64,000 bases of DNA from Sphingomonadaceae bacterium 3R27C6 (lineage in GTDB: Bacteria; Pseudomonadota; Alphaproteobacteria; Sphingomonadales; Sphingomonadaceae): positions 62,001 through 126,000 of the forward strand of contig SCNS01000011.1 of the NCBI GenBank assembly GCA_005503215.1, read 5' to 3'. The notes below the pieces were generated by a model that worked only from the letters and a program-made list of their open reading frames with translations, had not been told where the DNA came from and searched no databases. The position numbers were made by a program, and so were the translations under genes. The stretch's first letter is position 1, and each line of letters begins with the position of its first letter. This document shows, piece by piece, positions 36,490 through 45,378 of this stretch.

Positions 36490-36776
36490 GCCGTTTCGTC
36501 GAGGCGCCCATTGGGGCGAGGACGCGGTTCAGCACAATCGAGGACGAGCGTTGCGGCAACGGTCTTTGGAATCGGCCGTCACGCGCCGTTCGGCTCGTGT
36601 CAAAGGGGAAACGGGGCGGCGATCTGTCTGATCGAACCGCCGGTAGCGGCTCGCTGGACCAGCCCCCGAGATTCAAGTGAAAGAGCGGGTTTTCCTGCTT
36701 CTGTTCCGTAACCTGCTGTTCCGCTCTCGGCCAGACTTGGTCGTCGAGCTTTGTGCCCATAGAACCTGCTGGAGGG
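36490..36776. other. intergenic region between the GH3 stop and the metal promoter
   Basis: The 287 bp hold no gene that I can support. A GAACCGC/GCGGCTC-type hairpin near 36632-36650 could end the GH3 transcript, but it is weak. Confidence 0.35.
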
Positions 36777-38858
36777 CTAGAGGCGGACGGACGCCATAAG
36801 GTTCGCTTCGACGCCGCCGGATATGTGGATTTCATATCTCCCCGGCTCGATTTTCCATTCGTGATTGTGTTCGTCACGATAGCGCAGGTCGTCGATCTTG
36901 ATTTTCATCATGATCGTGCGTGTTTCGCCTGGAGCAAGCGAGATGCGAGAAAAGGCTTTGAGTGCGAGAGGCCAGCGTTCGACGACACCGGGATATCGGA
37001 CATAGCAGAGGACGCTCTCGTCACCGATGCGCTCTCCGACATTGGCTATCGTTATCGAAACGTCCAGGCTGTCGCCGGAAACCGAAGCGCGCAATGCGCG
37101 ACGGGCGAAGCGCGTGTAGCTTAGGCCGTGACCGAAGGGATAGCGTGGTTCGGTGCCGTCGCGCGCCAGCTTCGCGTAGCCGTGCCAATAGTCATAGGTA
37201 ATCGCGTCGGCATCGCGATCGAAATGCGGATAATCGGCGGCGTCGCGTGCGACGGTGAAGGGCAGGCGGCCCGACGGACTGACCCCGCCGAACAGGATGT
37301 CGGCCAGCGCGGTGCCGCCTTCCATGCCCGCATAAAATGTCTGGAGGATCGCCGATGCCTGTTCGCGCCAGCTCTCCACAAGCACGGCGGAACCCGCGAC
37401 GATCGCAACGACGACGGGCGTTCCCGTCGCGGCGACGGCTTCGATCAACGCGATCTGCTCCGCGGGCAGGTCGAGCGATAGCCGGTCGCCGCCGATCGCC
37501 GGGCGCCCTCCGCTGCCGTCGCTTTCCTGGCCCAGCGTGATGTCGCCCGGGATATATTCGCCTTCCTCGCGTGCCGTATAGCCCGCGACGATCAGCGCGA
37601 CATCGGCTTCGCGCGCCGCGGCGACCGCGGCGTCGATGTCGTCCTCGTCACCGCTCAAAATGGCCTCGGGGCCGAGGGTAGTGCGGAGCGCCTCAAGCGG
37701 CGTGACGACATAGGGCGGACGTACCCGGCTCGATCCCATGTCGCCGGTGTTCGGAAGCTCCGCTAACCGGCCCAGAACGGCGAGCCGGCGAACCTTGCTC
37801 CGGTCGAGCGGCAGCACGCCGTTGTTTTCGAGCAGGACGATCGACTTTTGCGCGGCTTCGCGCGCGAGCGCGATATGCTCGGGCGACGCGACCAGTTCGG
37901 CGGGATATTCGGTCAGCGGGTCGGCTGCGCAGGCAAAGCGATATTGCGTGCGCAGGATGTTGCGGCACGCGCGGTCGATCACAAAGGGATCGACATGCCC
38001 CGCCTCGACCGCCGCGACCAGCTTGTCGCCAAGAATCTGCGGCTCGGGATTCTCGATGTCGAGCCCGGCGGCGACGGCATAGGGCTTGTAGAGGCCCATC
38101 ACCCAGTCCGAATGCACGAAGCCCGAAAAGCCCCATTCGCCGCGCAAGATGTCGGTGAGCAGGCCGTGGTGCTGGCCGCAATATTCGCCATTATACTTGT
38201 TGTACGCGCTCATCACGGTCGCGACGCCGGCGTCGAGTGCCGCCTTGAAATGCGGCAGATAGATTTCGTGGAGCGCGCGCTCGTCGATCTGCACATCGAC
38301 CTTGAAGCGCGCATTCTCCATCGAATTGAGCGCGAAGTGCTTGACTGTTGCGATCACATTCTGGGTCTGGATACCGATCCCCAGCGCGGCGCCCATCGCG
38401 CCCAGATGATGCGGATCTTCGCCATAGGTTTCCTGCGCGCGCCCCCAGGCGGGATGGCGCAGGATATTGATGCACACGGCTCCTGAAAGGTCGCAGTCCT
38501 GCGCGCGGATTTCCTTGCCCATCGCCTCGCCGATCCGCATTTCGAGGTCGGTGTCGAAGGTGGCACCGCGCGCCATCGTGCAGGGGAAACAGGTGCTCTG
38601 GCCGCGCGCGACGCCGCGCGGGCCGTCGGTGAACCACAGGGGCGGGACGCCGAGGCGCTCGATCCCACTGCCGGCGCGATAGGGACGCGCGCCCCACAGC
38701 CGGTCGTCGGCCATGAACTCCTGGAAAAAGCCGCGGCCCGACAGCATGCCGACCTTTTCGGCGAGCGTCGCATGATTCAGGATCGCATCGATCGTGTCGG
38801 CGATCCATTCGTCCGAAGCGCCGCGGCGGGGTGCGAAGTCAAATTGCTGATCGCTCAT
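36777..38858 (-). CDS. cytoplasmic glycoside hydrolase family 3 (beta-glucosidase-like)
   Basis: The 693-aa enzyme starts MSDQQFDFAPRRGASDEWIA, without a signal peptide. GH3 N-terminal barrel motifs are DGPRGVARG, KHFALNSMENAR (173-184) and the nucleophile Asp251 in GFVHSDWVMG. The C-terminal domain has SIVLLENNGVLPL and GMEGGTALADILFG, which may carry the acid/base, and a fibronectin-like end (YTRFARRALRASV, VLCYVRYPG). It begins 2 nt after the GPH transporter stop, so imported glycosides are cut in the cytosol. Beta-glucosidase or beta-xylosidase cannot be told apart. Confidence 0.94.
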   Translation of the reverse strand: MSDQQFDFAPRRGASDEWIADTIDAILNHATLAEKVGMLSGRGFFQEFMADDRLWGARPYRAGSGIERLGVPPLWFTDGPRGVARGQSTCFPCTMARGATFDTDLEMRIGEAMGKEIRAQDCDLSGAVCINILRHPAWGRAQETYGEDPHHLGAMGAALGIGIQTQNVIATVKHFALNSMENARFKVDVQIDERALHEIYLPHFKAALDAGVATVMSAYNKYNGEYCGQHHGLLTDILRGEWGFSGFVHSDWVMGLYKPYAVAAGLDIENPEPQILGDKLVAAVEAGHVDPFVIDRACRNILRTQYRFACAADPLTEYPAELVASPEHIALAREAAQKSIVLLENNGVLPLDRSKVRRLAVLGRLAELPNTGDMGSSRVRPPYVVTPLEALRTTLGPEAILSGDEDDIDAAVAAAREADVALIVAGYTAREEGEYIPGDITLGQESDGSGGRPAIGGDRLSLDLPAEQIALIEAVAATGTPVVVAIVAGSAVLVESWREQASAILQTFYAGMEGGTALADILFGGVSPSGRLPFTVARDAADYPHFDRDADAITYDYWHGYAKLARDGTEPRYPFGHGLSYTRFARRALRASVSGDSLDVSITIANVGERIGDESVLCYVRYPGVVERWPLALKAFSRISLAPGETRTIMMKIKIDDLRYRDEHNHEWKIEPGRYEIHISGGVEANLMASVRL

Positions 38859-38859
38859 G

Positions 38860-40278
38860 TCATTTGTCCATATTTGTCGTGGGAGAGGCCGCGCGGTTGC
38901 GGCGCGTGTTGCGCCATCCGATCGCACGGACGAGGCGCGCGTGGGTGCGCGTGTCGAGGGGATAGAAATAGATGAACAGCCCGGCGCCGATCGCCAGCAT
39001 CGCGGGAACGATCGTCGCGAGACCGCGGATGCTGGTCAGCGCCTCGGGCGTTTGCGGCACATTCGGGACATAGCCGATGACGTCGAGGAGGATGCCGATC
39101 AGGCCGGTGCCGACGCCCAGCGCGACCTTCTGGGTGAAGGCGAGGAAGCCGACGAGTGCGCCCTCGGCGCGCAGCCCGGTCTGCCATTCGCCGACCTCGA
39201 CCGTGTCGGGCAGCATCGACCAGAAGGTCAGCACGAAGGCGGCGTTCCCGACCCCGCTCACCGCAAGCAGGCCGTAGAGCAGTCCGCCGGCCTTGGGACC
39301 GAGGGCGAAGATCAGGATGTTCGCGGTCGCGCTGATCGCGATCCCGCTGAGCCACACGGCGCGTTTGCCGATGCGCTGCGTCAGCTTGACCCACAGCAGC
39401 ATCGACAGCGCGGCGGAGGCAAGCGAAATTGTCAGGCCGATCGTAATCGTCTCTTCCGACCCGGCATAATATTTCATGTAATAGAGGAGCGCCTTGCCGC
39501 CCATTGCATAGCCGACCGACCCGATGAGCGTCGCGCCGAGGAGGAGCAGGAACACCCGGTTCGACCGTACCGCGCGAAGCATCGCGCCGAGGGTCGGATG
39601 CGCGCCCGGCGCTTCGCCGATCGCCTCGCGGGTTTTCCTGAAGCAGTTGAGCAGAACGAGTGTCGCGATGGCGGCGTAGAGCGCGGCCACCCACAGAAAT
39701 CCTTCGCGGCCGCCGCCAAGGCGGGCGACGAGCGGCAGCGTCGCGGCGGCGAGGAACAGTCCCGTCAGGATCGCGAACAACATGCGCGCGCCCGCGAGGC
39801 GCGACCGCGCGAGCGAGTCCGCGCTCATCCGCGCCGACAGAGCGACAAAGGGGATGTTCACGACGGTGTAGACGGTGCGGAACAGGATATGCGTCGTGAG
39901 GCAGAAGGCGGCGAGGGCGTAGCCCGACAGCCCGAGCGGCAGGAACATCGCGATAAACGCAATCGCCAAAATGGGCGCGCCGAACAACAGATAGGGGCGA
40001 TAGCTGCCGAAGCGGCTTCGCGTACGGCTCGCGATCACGCCCATCGCGGGATCGGTAATTCCTTCCCAGACGAGCGCCGCCATGATGATCAATCCGGCGA
40101 CCGATGCCGACAGACCGAGCACGTCGGTGTAGAAATAGAGCAGGAACAGCGAGCAGAAGGTGAAGTAGAGATTGAAGGCGAGATCGCCCGATCCATAAGC
40201 GATGACCTGGCCAGTCGGCAGGCGCGGTTGCTCCGCAAGATCGGGGCGCCGCGCTACCCCGATGACATCGACCTTCAT
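38860..40278 (-). CDS. GPH-family sugar:cation symporter (MelB-like MFS)
   Basis: The 472-aa protein starts MKVDVIGVARRPDLAEQPRL and has about 12 membrane helices. The first helix contains YGSGDLAFNLYFTFCSLFLLYFYTD, followed by WEGITDPAMGVIASRTRSRFGSYRPYLLFGAP, the loop 2-3 signature of the glycoside-pentoside-hexuronide family. It is transcribed with the GH3 gene and preceded by a TetR operator at 40339-40354. Likely substrate is a beta-glycoside or oligosaccharide. Confidence 0.94.
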   Translation of the reverse strand: MKVDVIGVARRPDLAEQPRLPTGQVIAYGSGDLAFNLYFTFCSLFLLYFYTDVLGLSASVAGLIIMAALVWEGITDPAMGVIASRTRSRFGSYRPYLLFGAPILAIAFIAMFLPLGLSGYALAAFCLTTHILFRTVYTVVNIPFVALSARMSADSLARSRLAGARMLFAILTGLFLAAATLPLVARLGGGREGFLWVAALYAAIATLVLLNCFRKTREAIGEAPGAHPTLGAMLRAVRSNRVFLLLLGATLIGSVGYAMGGKALLYYMKYYAGSEETITIGLTISLASAALSMLLWVKLTQRIGKRAVWLSGIAISATANILIFALGPKAGGLLYGLLAVSGVGNAAFVLTFWSMLPDTVEVGEWQTGLRAEGALVGFLAFTQKVALGVGTGLIGILLDVIGYVPNVPQTPEALTSIRGLATIVPAMLAIGAGLFIYFYPLDTRTHARLVRAIGWRNTRRNRAASPTTNMDK

Positions 40279-40338
40279 TGCTCTCTCCCTTTTTATAAGG
40301 GGGAGCCTATCGCAACGAAAATCGCTTGTCTCCAATTT

Positions 40339-40354
40339 TTATCCGACTGGATAA
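40339..40354. promoter_or_regulatory. TetR operator site 1 (transporter-GH3 promoter)
   Basis: Perfect inverted repeat TTATCC-GACT-GGATAA between the tetR stop (40355) and the transporter start. It matches site 3 at 44740-44755 in half-sites and spacing. Confidence 0.8.
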
Positions 40355-41014
40355 TTATTTCTGGCCTGCCTTTTCGGCGGCGGTCAGGCCGGGCATGAAC
40401 AGCGCGACGATCGCGTTGGAATAGGCCTCAATCGTCTCGTTCGACAGTGCGTCGATACCGTGCGTCAGCTTGGCTTCGGCGGCGAGATTGAAGATCGACT
40501 GGGCGGCGCCGGTCATCGCATAGACCATCAGCGCCGGATCGACCCGCGGCATCGTCCCTGCGTCCATGAGCGCGTTCCAGCGCGCGAAGATCCGGTCGTG
40601 GCTGGGGCGGATGAAGTTTTCGGACGCCCAGGCCAGCCGTTCGTTATCGCGAAAGGATTCCTGGACCATCAGCCGCGCATGTTCGGGGTGCTCGGCGCAA
40701 TATCGGACATAGCGCCGCAGCGAAATTTCGAACGCCTTGTACGGCGGCAGGTCGGCCTCGCCGGGTTCGGCGCGCAATATCTCGCTCATCCGGGTGAACA
40801 TCAACCGGGCGGCCTCGCGCCACAATTCGTCCTTCGTGCCGAAATGATATTTGATCAGCCCGTGCTGGACGCCGACGCTCTCGGCAATTTCGCGTATCCC
40901 GACGCCATCGAAACCATGGCGGGAGAAAAGCTGGAGCGCTTCTTCGACAATTCGCTGCCGCGTTGCAACACCGCGGTCCTGCGCTTTTCTTTTCGGTGCC
41001 GTTTTCGACTGCAA
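40355..41014 (-). CDS. TetR-family regulator of the glycoside/sulfatase locus
   Basis: The 219-aa protein starts MQSKTAPKRKAQDRGVATRQ. The HTH (about 18-65) is RIVEEALQLFSRHGFDGVGIREIAESVGVQHGLIKYHFGTKDELW. The C-terminal ligand domain has ISLRRYVRYCAEHPEHARLMVQES, the pattern of CerR/TetR_C_33-like members. Three copies of a TTATCC/GGATAA dyad at the flanking promoters point to it as the local repressor; a sugar or sulfated ligand is likely the inducer (inference). Its own start is preceded by a weaker copy. Confidence 0.94.
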   Translation of the reverse strand: MQSKTAPKRKAQDRGVATRQRIVEEALQLFSRHGFDGVGIREIAESVGVQHGLIKYHFGTKDELWREAARLMFTRMSEILRAEPGEADLPPYKAFEISLRRYVRYCAEHPEHARLMVQESFRDNERLAWASENFIRPSHDRIFARWNALMDAGTMPRVDPALMVYAMTGAAQSIFNLAAEAKLTHGIDALSNETIEAYSNAIVALFMPGLTAAEKAGQK

Positions 41015-41032
41015 TCTGTTTGCCCCGGGCTT

Positions 41033-41046
41033 TTATCAACTGGATA
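41033..41046. promoter_or_regulatory. TetR operator site 2, degenerate (tetR promoter)
   Basis: TTATC-AACT-GGATA is 19 nt upstream of the tetR ATG. It lacks one base in the centre compared with sites 1 and 3, which suggests weaker autoregulation. Confidence 0.55.
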
Positions 41047-41087
41047 CCAATACCAGCGACGGGCGGGCACAGGCAATGACGGATGGA

Positions 41088-42464
41088 TCAGGGCAGGGTT
41101 TTCCCGCCGGGAAGCCGGTCGGGCTCCTTCTTGCGCCCGAGCGGCTCATAGGTCTGGCGATACTGTTCGAAACGCGCGCGCATGTCCTTCACGACATCGG
41201 GATGGCGCGTCGCCAGATTATAATCCTCGCTGGGATCGCTGTGTACGTCGAACAGCAGGTTGGCGCCGATACGCGCGAGCGGCAGGTCATAGTCGCGGTA
41301 ATAGCTGCGCGCGACGAACTTCCAGCGGTCGGTGCGGATCGCCGCGACCTTTTCATTGTCGAACAGGATCAGCGCGTCGTGCGGGCTCGGTGCGCCCTTT
41401 TGCCACACCGCGCTGATGTCCTTGCCGTCGATGGCCAGCCCCTTCGGAAGCGGCTTGCCGGCGAGTGCAGCGAATGTCGGCAACAGGTCGAAATTCATCG
41501 TGATCGCGTTGCTGCGGCTGCCCGCGGGGATGCGGCCGGGCGCCCAGGCGACGAAGGGAACGCGATAACCGCCGTCCCAGCCCGCGCCACCCTTGCGATC
41601 GCGCAGCGGACCCGCCGACCCTTCGAACCACGGGCCATTATCCGAGGTGACGATGACATAGGTGTCGTTCTGGAGATTGAGCCGCTCGAGCTGTCCGCGC
41701 AGGCGGCCGAGTTCGGAATCGACCTCCTCGACGACGTCACCATAATCGCCTGCGGGCGAATGACCGGCGTGCTCCTTGCTCGGGTGGAGCGGGATGTGCG
41801 GCGCGGTCAGCGCGAGCATCAGGAAGAAGGGGCGGCTCTGGTTGGTTTCGACGAAGTCGCCGGCGCGCGCGAAGAAGCGCCGCGTCAGCGCCACCATGTC
41901 GACGTCTTCCTGCGTGAATTCAACGCCCTTGCCCGCGGTGTAGAGCGACAGCGGCTTCATGTCGTGGCTGTAGGGAAGGCCGAAGAAGAGGTCGAAGCCT
42001 TGCACCGTCGGCGGCCAGTGGGGCGGGGTGTGGCCGAGGTGCCATTTGCCGATCAGCGCCGAGACATAGTCGCGGCCGAGTATTTCGGGGATTGTCACCT
42101 CCTCGGGCGGCAGGCCGTTGGTGTCGTTCGCCTGGATCACCTGCCAGGCCAGCCCGGTGCGGATCGGATAGCGGCCGGTGAGCAGGCCGGCGCGCGAGGG
42201 CGTGCAGATGTTGGCCGACGCGTAGGCGTCAGTCATCAGCAACCCGTCGGCGGCGAGCCGGTCGATGTTCGGCGTGCGGATCGCGCGCGAGCCGTTGGCG
42301 CCGATGTCGCCATATCCAAGGTCGTCGGCGAGGACGACGATGAAGTTCGGGGGGCGCTTGCGCGCCTCCCGGTTTTTCGACTTCGCGAGCGCGAGGGTCG
42401 AAACACCCCCGGCTCCGGCCAGCGCCAGTGCGGCCATCAGGCTGCGGCGATCGAGCGTCTTCAT
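41088..42464 (-). CDS. type I sulfatase (secreted)
   Basis: The 458-aa enzyme starts MKTLDRRSLMAALALAGAGG, a Tat-like signal (RR then a hydrophobic run). The formylglycine motif is CTPSRAGLLTGR with Cys87, so a maturation enzyme is needed. Other family parts are Asp47/Asp48 in VLADDLGYGD, GKWHLGH and TSDNGPWFEGSAGPLRDRKG. It overlaps the TonB receptor stop as ATGA, so it is co-translated with it. It probably desulfates a periplasmic ligand brought in by the receptor; a carbohydrate or aryl/steroid sulfate are both possible. Confidence 0.94.
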   Translation of the reverse strand: MKTLDRRSLMAALALAGAGGVSTLALAKSKNREARKRPPNFIVVLADDLGYGDIGANGSRAIRTPNIDRLAADGLLMTDAYASANICTPSRAGLLTGRYPIRTGLAWQVIQANDTNGLPPEEVTIPEILGRDYVSALIGKWHLGHTPPHWPPTVQGFDLFFGLPYSHDMKPLSLYTAGKGVEFTQEDVDMVALTRRFFARAGDFVETNQSRPFFLMLALTAPHIPLHPSKEHAGHSPAGDYGDVVEEVDSELGRLRGQLERLNLQNDTYVIVTSDNGPWFEGSAGPLRDRKGGAGWDGGYRVPFVAWAPGRIPAGSRSNAITMNFDLLPTFAALAGKPLPKGLAIDGKDISAVWQKGAPSPHDALILFDNEKVAAIRTDRWKFVARSYYRDYDLPLARIGANLLFDVHSDPSEDYNLATRHPDVVKDMRARFEQYRQTYEPLGRKKEPDRLPGGKTLP

Positions 42465-44719
42465 CAGAACCGATACTCCACGGTGGCGCCGAACTGGCGT
42501 GCGGCGGTCGACGGGAAGAATTGCGACTGTCCGCCGGTGTCGAGCGGCGTGTCGAAGATCAGCTCGACGAAGTTCTTGTCGGTCAGGTTCTTGCCCCAGA
42601 TCCACGCCCGCATCCGATCGCCGGGCAATGCGAAGCCCAGCTGCGCATCGAGCAGGCCATAGGCTTTCTGCACAGATTTCGGATCGAGGTCGAGCGCGGT
42701 AAAAGTCTTACCGCGATAGGCATAGGAGAGCTGGCCGAATATGCTCGCGCCCGCCGCCGAGACCTCGGTTTCATAGCGCGCGGTCGCGTTGGCCGTCACC
42801 TTCGGCGCCATCGCGAGTTCCTTGCCGGTCAGATCCTGACGCGACTGGCCGCCCGAAACGATGCAGCCCTGTGCGGCCGTCTGGCCGAAATAGCAGGGCG
42901 CGCCGGCGAAGTCGGTATATTCGGCCTTGGTATAGGCCGCGCCGCCCATCAGCGTGAACCCGCCGCCCGCGTTGATATGAATGTCGGCCTCGACACCCCG
43001 CGTACGCAGCGAACCCGCGTTGATCACGTCGAACACCAGCGTCCCTGTGTCCGACACGCCGATCGCCTGCGCCTGGAAATCGTCGAAGTCGGTGCTGAAG
43101 AAGGCGATGTTGAAGCGCACGCGGCGATCGAACAATTCGGTCTTCGCGCCGACTTCATAAGAGGTCGGGATTTCGGGTTCGACCGTCCGCAATACTGTCG
43201 AGTCCTGCAGCGCGTTAAAGCCGCCGCCCTTGAAGCCGCGCGCGACGCTGCCGTACAGCGTGACCTGTTCGGTAGGGCGGAACTGCGCGCCAAGGCGCCA
43301 GGTCCACGCGCCGTCGACGCGCTTCGACTTCTGATCGACGCGGGGTCCGAGCAGGACCGTGCCCGGGTTGGGGAAGCGGCGGAAACGCGTGTTCAGCCGT
43401 TCGACGGTGTAACGCAGCCCGCCAAAGACGTTGAACCGGTCGCTGAGATGATAGGTCGCATCGGCGAAGGCGGCGAAATTCTGCGTGTCATTCTCGACGA
43501 AGATCGCGCGCGACGCCTGGACGCCGGGCGGCAGCGGCGCATCGAACCTTCCCTGCTGCGAATTGCCAAGCTCATAGTCCTGATTGAACAGGAACAGGCC
43601 GCCAACCCATTCGAAGGGCCGGCCCGACGGCGAGGTCAGGCGCAGTTCCTGCGTGAACTGGCGCTGGTGGCTGTCGCCATTGTTGATGTTGAGCACGGGC
43701 GTCGGGCGCTGGTCGGCGTCATTATTGTCGACTGCGTCCCACCAGCGCATCCCGGTGATCGACGTCAGCGTGATGCCGTTCGCGCTTTCGACGTCGACCT
43801 GTACCGATCCGCCATAGGTTTCCTGACGGATGAAGGTGTCGCCGTCGAGTGCGACCTCGCGATTGTCCGGGCCGGGGACGATGCCCGCGGCGGTCACCTG
43901 ATTACGGACATTGGCGTTGTTGCCGAAGCTGCGGATCGTCCACATGCAGCATTCGGCGTCGCGCGACGAATAATCGCCCGCGACGAGTATGCGGATATTG
44001 TCGGCGGGTTCCCAGAGCAGCTTGGCGCGGCCGCCCCATTCGTCGCGGTCGTTGAGCCGGCTGCCGTCGAAGACATTGCGGATATAGCCGTCGCGCTTGG
44101 TCAGATAGGCCGAGGCGCGGAACGCGAGATTCTGCGTGATGCCGCCGGTGACCGTCCCGCGCAGCACGAACTCGTCGAACTCGCCATAGGTCGCCTGCAT
44201 CCGGCCGCCCCACGTGTAGCTGGGATCGGTCGTGATGATGTTGAGCACGCCCGCCGACGCATTCTTGCCGAACAGAGTCCCCTGCGGACCGCGCAGCACC
44301 TCTACGCGCTGGATGTCGAACAGGTCGGTCATGCCGGCACCCTGCCGCCCGATCGGCACGCCGTCGATGACGATGCCGACCGACCCCTCGATCGCCGAGG
44401 AGAAATTGTTCGTGCCAATCCCGCGGATCGCGATCCCCGCGCCGCGCGGGTTGTTGCTGCCCTGGAACGAGAAGTTTGGGGTCGTCGTCTGAAGCTGCGA
44501 AATTTCGGTGATGTTGCGATCGCTCAGCTGCTCGCCGCTGAGCACGGCCACCGACAGTGGCACATCCTGCAACGACTGCTCGCGCTTCTGCGCAGTCACC
44601 ACGATTTCGTCGCCGCCGGACGCTTCGGTCGCTGGTTCTGGCAGGGACACGCTGTCCTGCGCATGCGCCCCGCTTGCGAGCAGCGTCGATCCCATCAACG
44701 CCACGATAATGCTCTTCAT
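42464..44719 (-). CDS. TonB-dependent receptor
   Basis: The 751-aa protein starts MKSIIVALMGSTLLASGAHA, a signal peptide. GGAGG is 6 nt before ATG 44719, while ATG 44725 is too close. The plug domain has DEIVVTAQKREQSLQDVPLSVAVLSGEQL, GIAIRGIGTNNFSSAIEGSVGIVIDGV and QRVEVLRGPQGTLFGKNASAGV. The barrel ends FGATVEYRF. It sits directly after TetR operator 3 and is co-transcribed with the sulfatase, so it likely imports a sulfated glycoside or conjugate. Confidence 0.95.
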   Translation of the reverse strand: MKSIIVALMGSTLLASGAHAQDSVSLPEPATEASGGDEIVVTAQKREQSLQDVPLSVAVLSGEQLSDRNITEISQLQTTTPNFSFQGSNNPRGAGIAIRGIGTNNFSSAIEGSVGIVIDGVPIGRQGAGMTDLFDIQRVEVLRGPQGTLFGKNASAGVLNIITTDPSYTWGGRMQATYGEFDEFVLRGTVTGGITQNLAFRASAYLTKRDGYIRNVFDGSRLNDRDEWGGRAKLLWEPADNIRILVAGDYSSRDAECCMWTIRSFGNNANVRNQVTAAGIVPGPDNREVALDGDTFIRQETYGGSVQVDVESANGITLTSITGMRWWDAVDNNDADQRPTPVLNINNGDSHQRQFTQELRLTSPSGRPFEWVGGLFLFNQDYELGNSQQGRFDAPLPPGVQASRAIFVENDTQNFAAFADATYHLSDRFNVFGGLRYTVERLNTRFRRFPNPGTVLLGPRVDQKSKRVDGAWTWRLGAQFRPTEQVTLYGSVARGFKGGGFNALQDSTVLRTVEPEIPTSYEVGAKTELFDRRVRFNIAFFSTDFDDFQAQAIGVSDTGTLVFDVINAGSLRTRGVEADIHINAGGGFTLMGGAAYTKAEYTDFAGAPCYFGQTAAQGCIVSGGQSRQDLTGKELAMAPKVTANATARYETEVSAAGASIFGQLSYAYRGKTFTALDLDPKSVQKAYGLLDAQLGFALPGDRMRAWIWGKNLTDKNFVELIFDTPLDTGGQSQFFPSTAARQFGATVEYRF

Positions 44720-44739
44720 CGACATCCTCCCGTTATTAT

Positions 44740-44755
44740 TTATCCAGTTGGATAA
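44740..44755. promoter_or_regulatory. TetR operator site 3 (TonB receptor-sulfatase promoter)
   Basis: Perfect inverted repeat TTATCC-AGTT-GGATAA, 21 nt upstream of the receptor ATG in an AT-rich stretch. It is identical in half-sites and spacing to site 1. Confidence 0.8.
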
Positions 44756-45078
44756 TAATTTGTTCCGGGAGATGTCAAGCGATGAATCGGGGACGCATGC
44801 TGTCGTTCCCAAATGTCGCGAACATGGGCTGCTCATTTGTGTAGCGAACCAAGGGTGGGGTGCGCCAACACGAGCGCCGGTGATTTGCCTCTAAAATGAG
44901 AAGCAGCATCCAAGGATATACAAACTCGTTTGCAAATGCGAAGCGCTACAGCATTGAAAAATAGCTGATTTCGCAGCGATGTATTCGCGGTTTGCGCAGA
45001 GTTTTCCGACCTAATTCGAATTCGTTTTCGACCTGATTTCAGGTTCGAGGAAATTTCCTAATGATTTCAAGGAAATGA
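44756..45078. other. AT-richer intergenic region with small palindromes
   Basis: No gene is supported. The stretch is noticeably AT-richer than its surroundings. Two palindromes lie close together: CCTGA-TT-TCAGG (45032-45043) and AGGAAATTTCCT (45048-45059), just outside the tRNA fragment. They could be recombinase or regulator sites. Confidence 0.45.
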
Positions 45079-45120
45079 TGGACGCAGTAGGGCTCGAACC
45101 TAGGACCGGCTGATTAAGAG
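45079..45120 (-). repeat. 3' fragment of a tRNA-Lys(CUU) gene, likely attachment-site scar
   Basis: On the minus strand these 42 nt read as anticodon loop CTCTTAA (anticodon CTT), the 3' anticodon strand, variable region, T-arm with TTCGAGC loop and the 3' acceptor strand TGCGTCC plus discriminator A. The 5' half (acceptor, D-arm, 5' anticodon strand) is absent: sequence beyond 45120 does not pair. One T-stem base pair is mismatched, so the copy is decayed. Such 3' halves mark the far end of elements integrated in tRNA genes. Confidence 0.7.
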
Positions 45121-45378
45121 GCCGTTCTGTCGTGGTCTATTGGGTAGTTTTTTCAGGTACTTGGCTGCATCCGCGCATGATCAGCTGCTCAATAGGCCAC
45201 AATGAACACCAATGTGTAACGTCACAAAATCACCTACAGTCGGCGCGCATCCCAACTGGCTGCTTCGCATCTGAGCCTGGTCATTCGCAGGAAATTTCAG
45301 GCGCGCCGAAAGCTGACTTCTCTCAGCGCTATTGGAATGGTTGTGAGACTCGGTGCAGTTATGCCAGTCGAGAGCGAT
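45121..45378. other. intergenic region beyond the tRNA fragment
   Basis: These 258 bp lack a gene with credible composition. If the tRNA fragment is an attachment site, this is the inner side of the former or present element. Confidence 0.35.

Noticed and set aside
42428..44755. 775-codon open frame antisense to the TonB receptor and sulfatase overlap
   Set aside because: Shadow frame; Arg/Ala/Gly-rich with no domain.
45079..45150. complete tRNA-Lys gene
   Set aside because: The 5' acceptor, D-arm and 5' anticodon strand are missing; sequence above 45120 does not pair.
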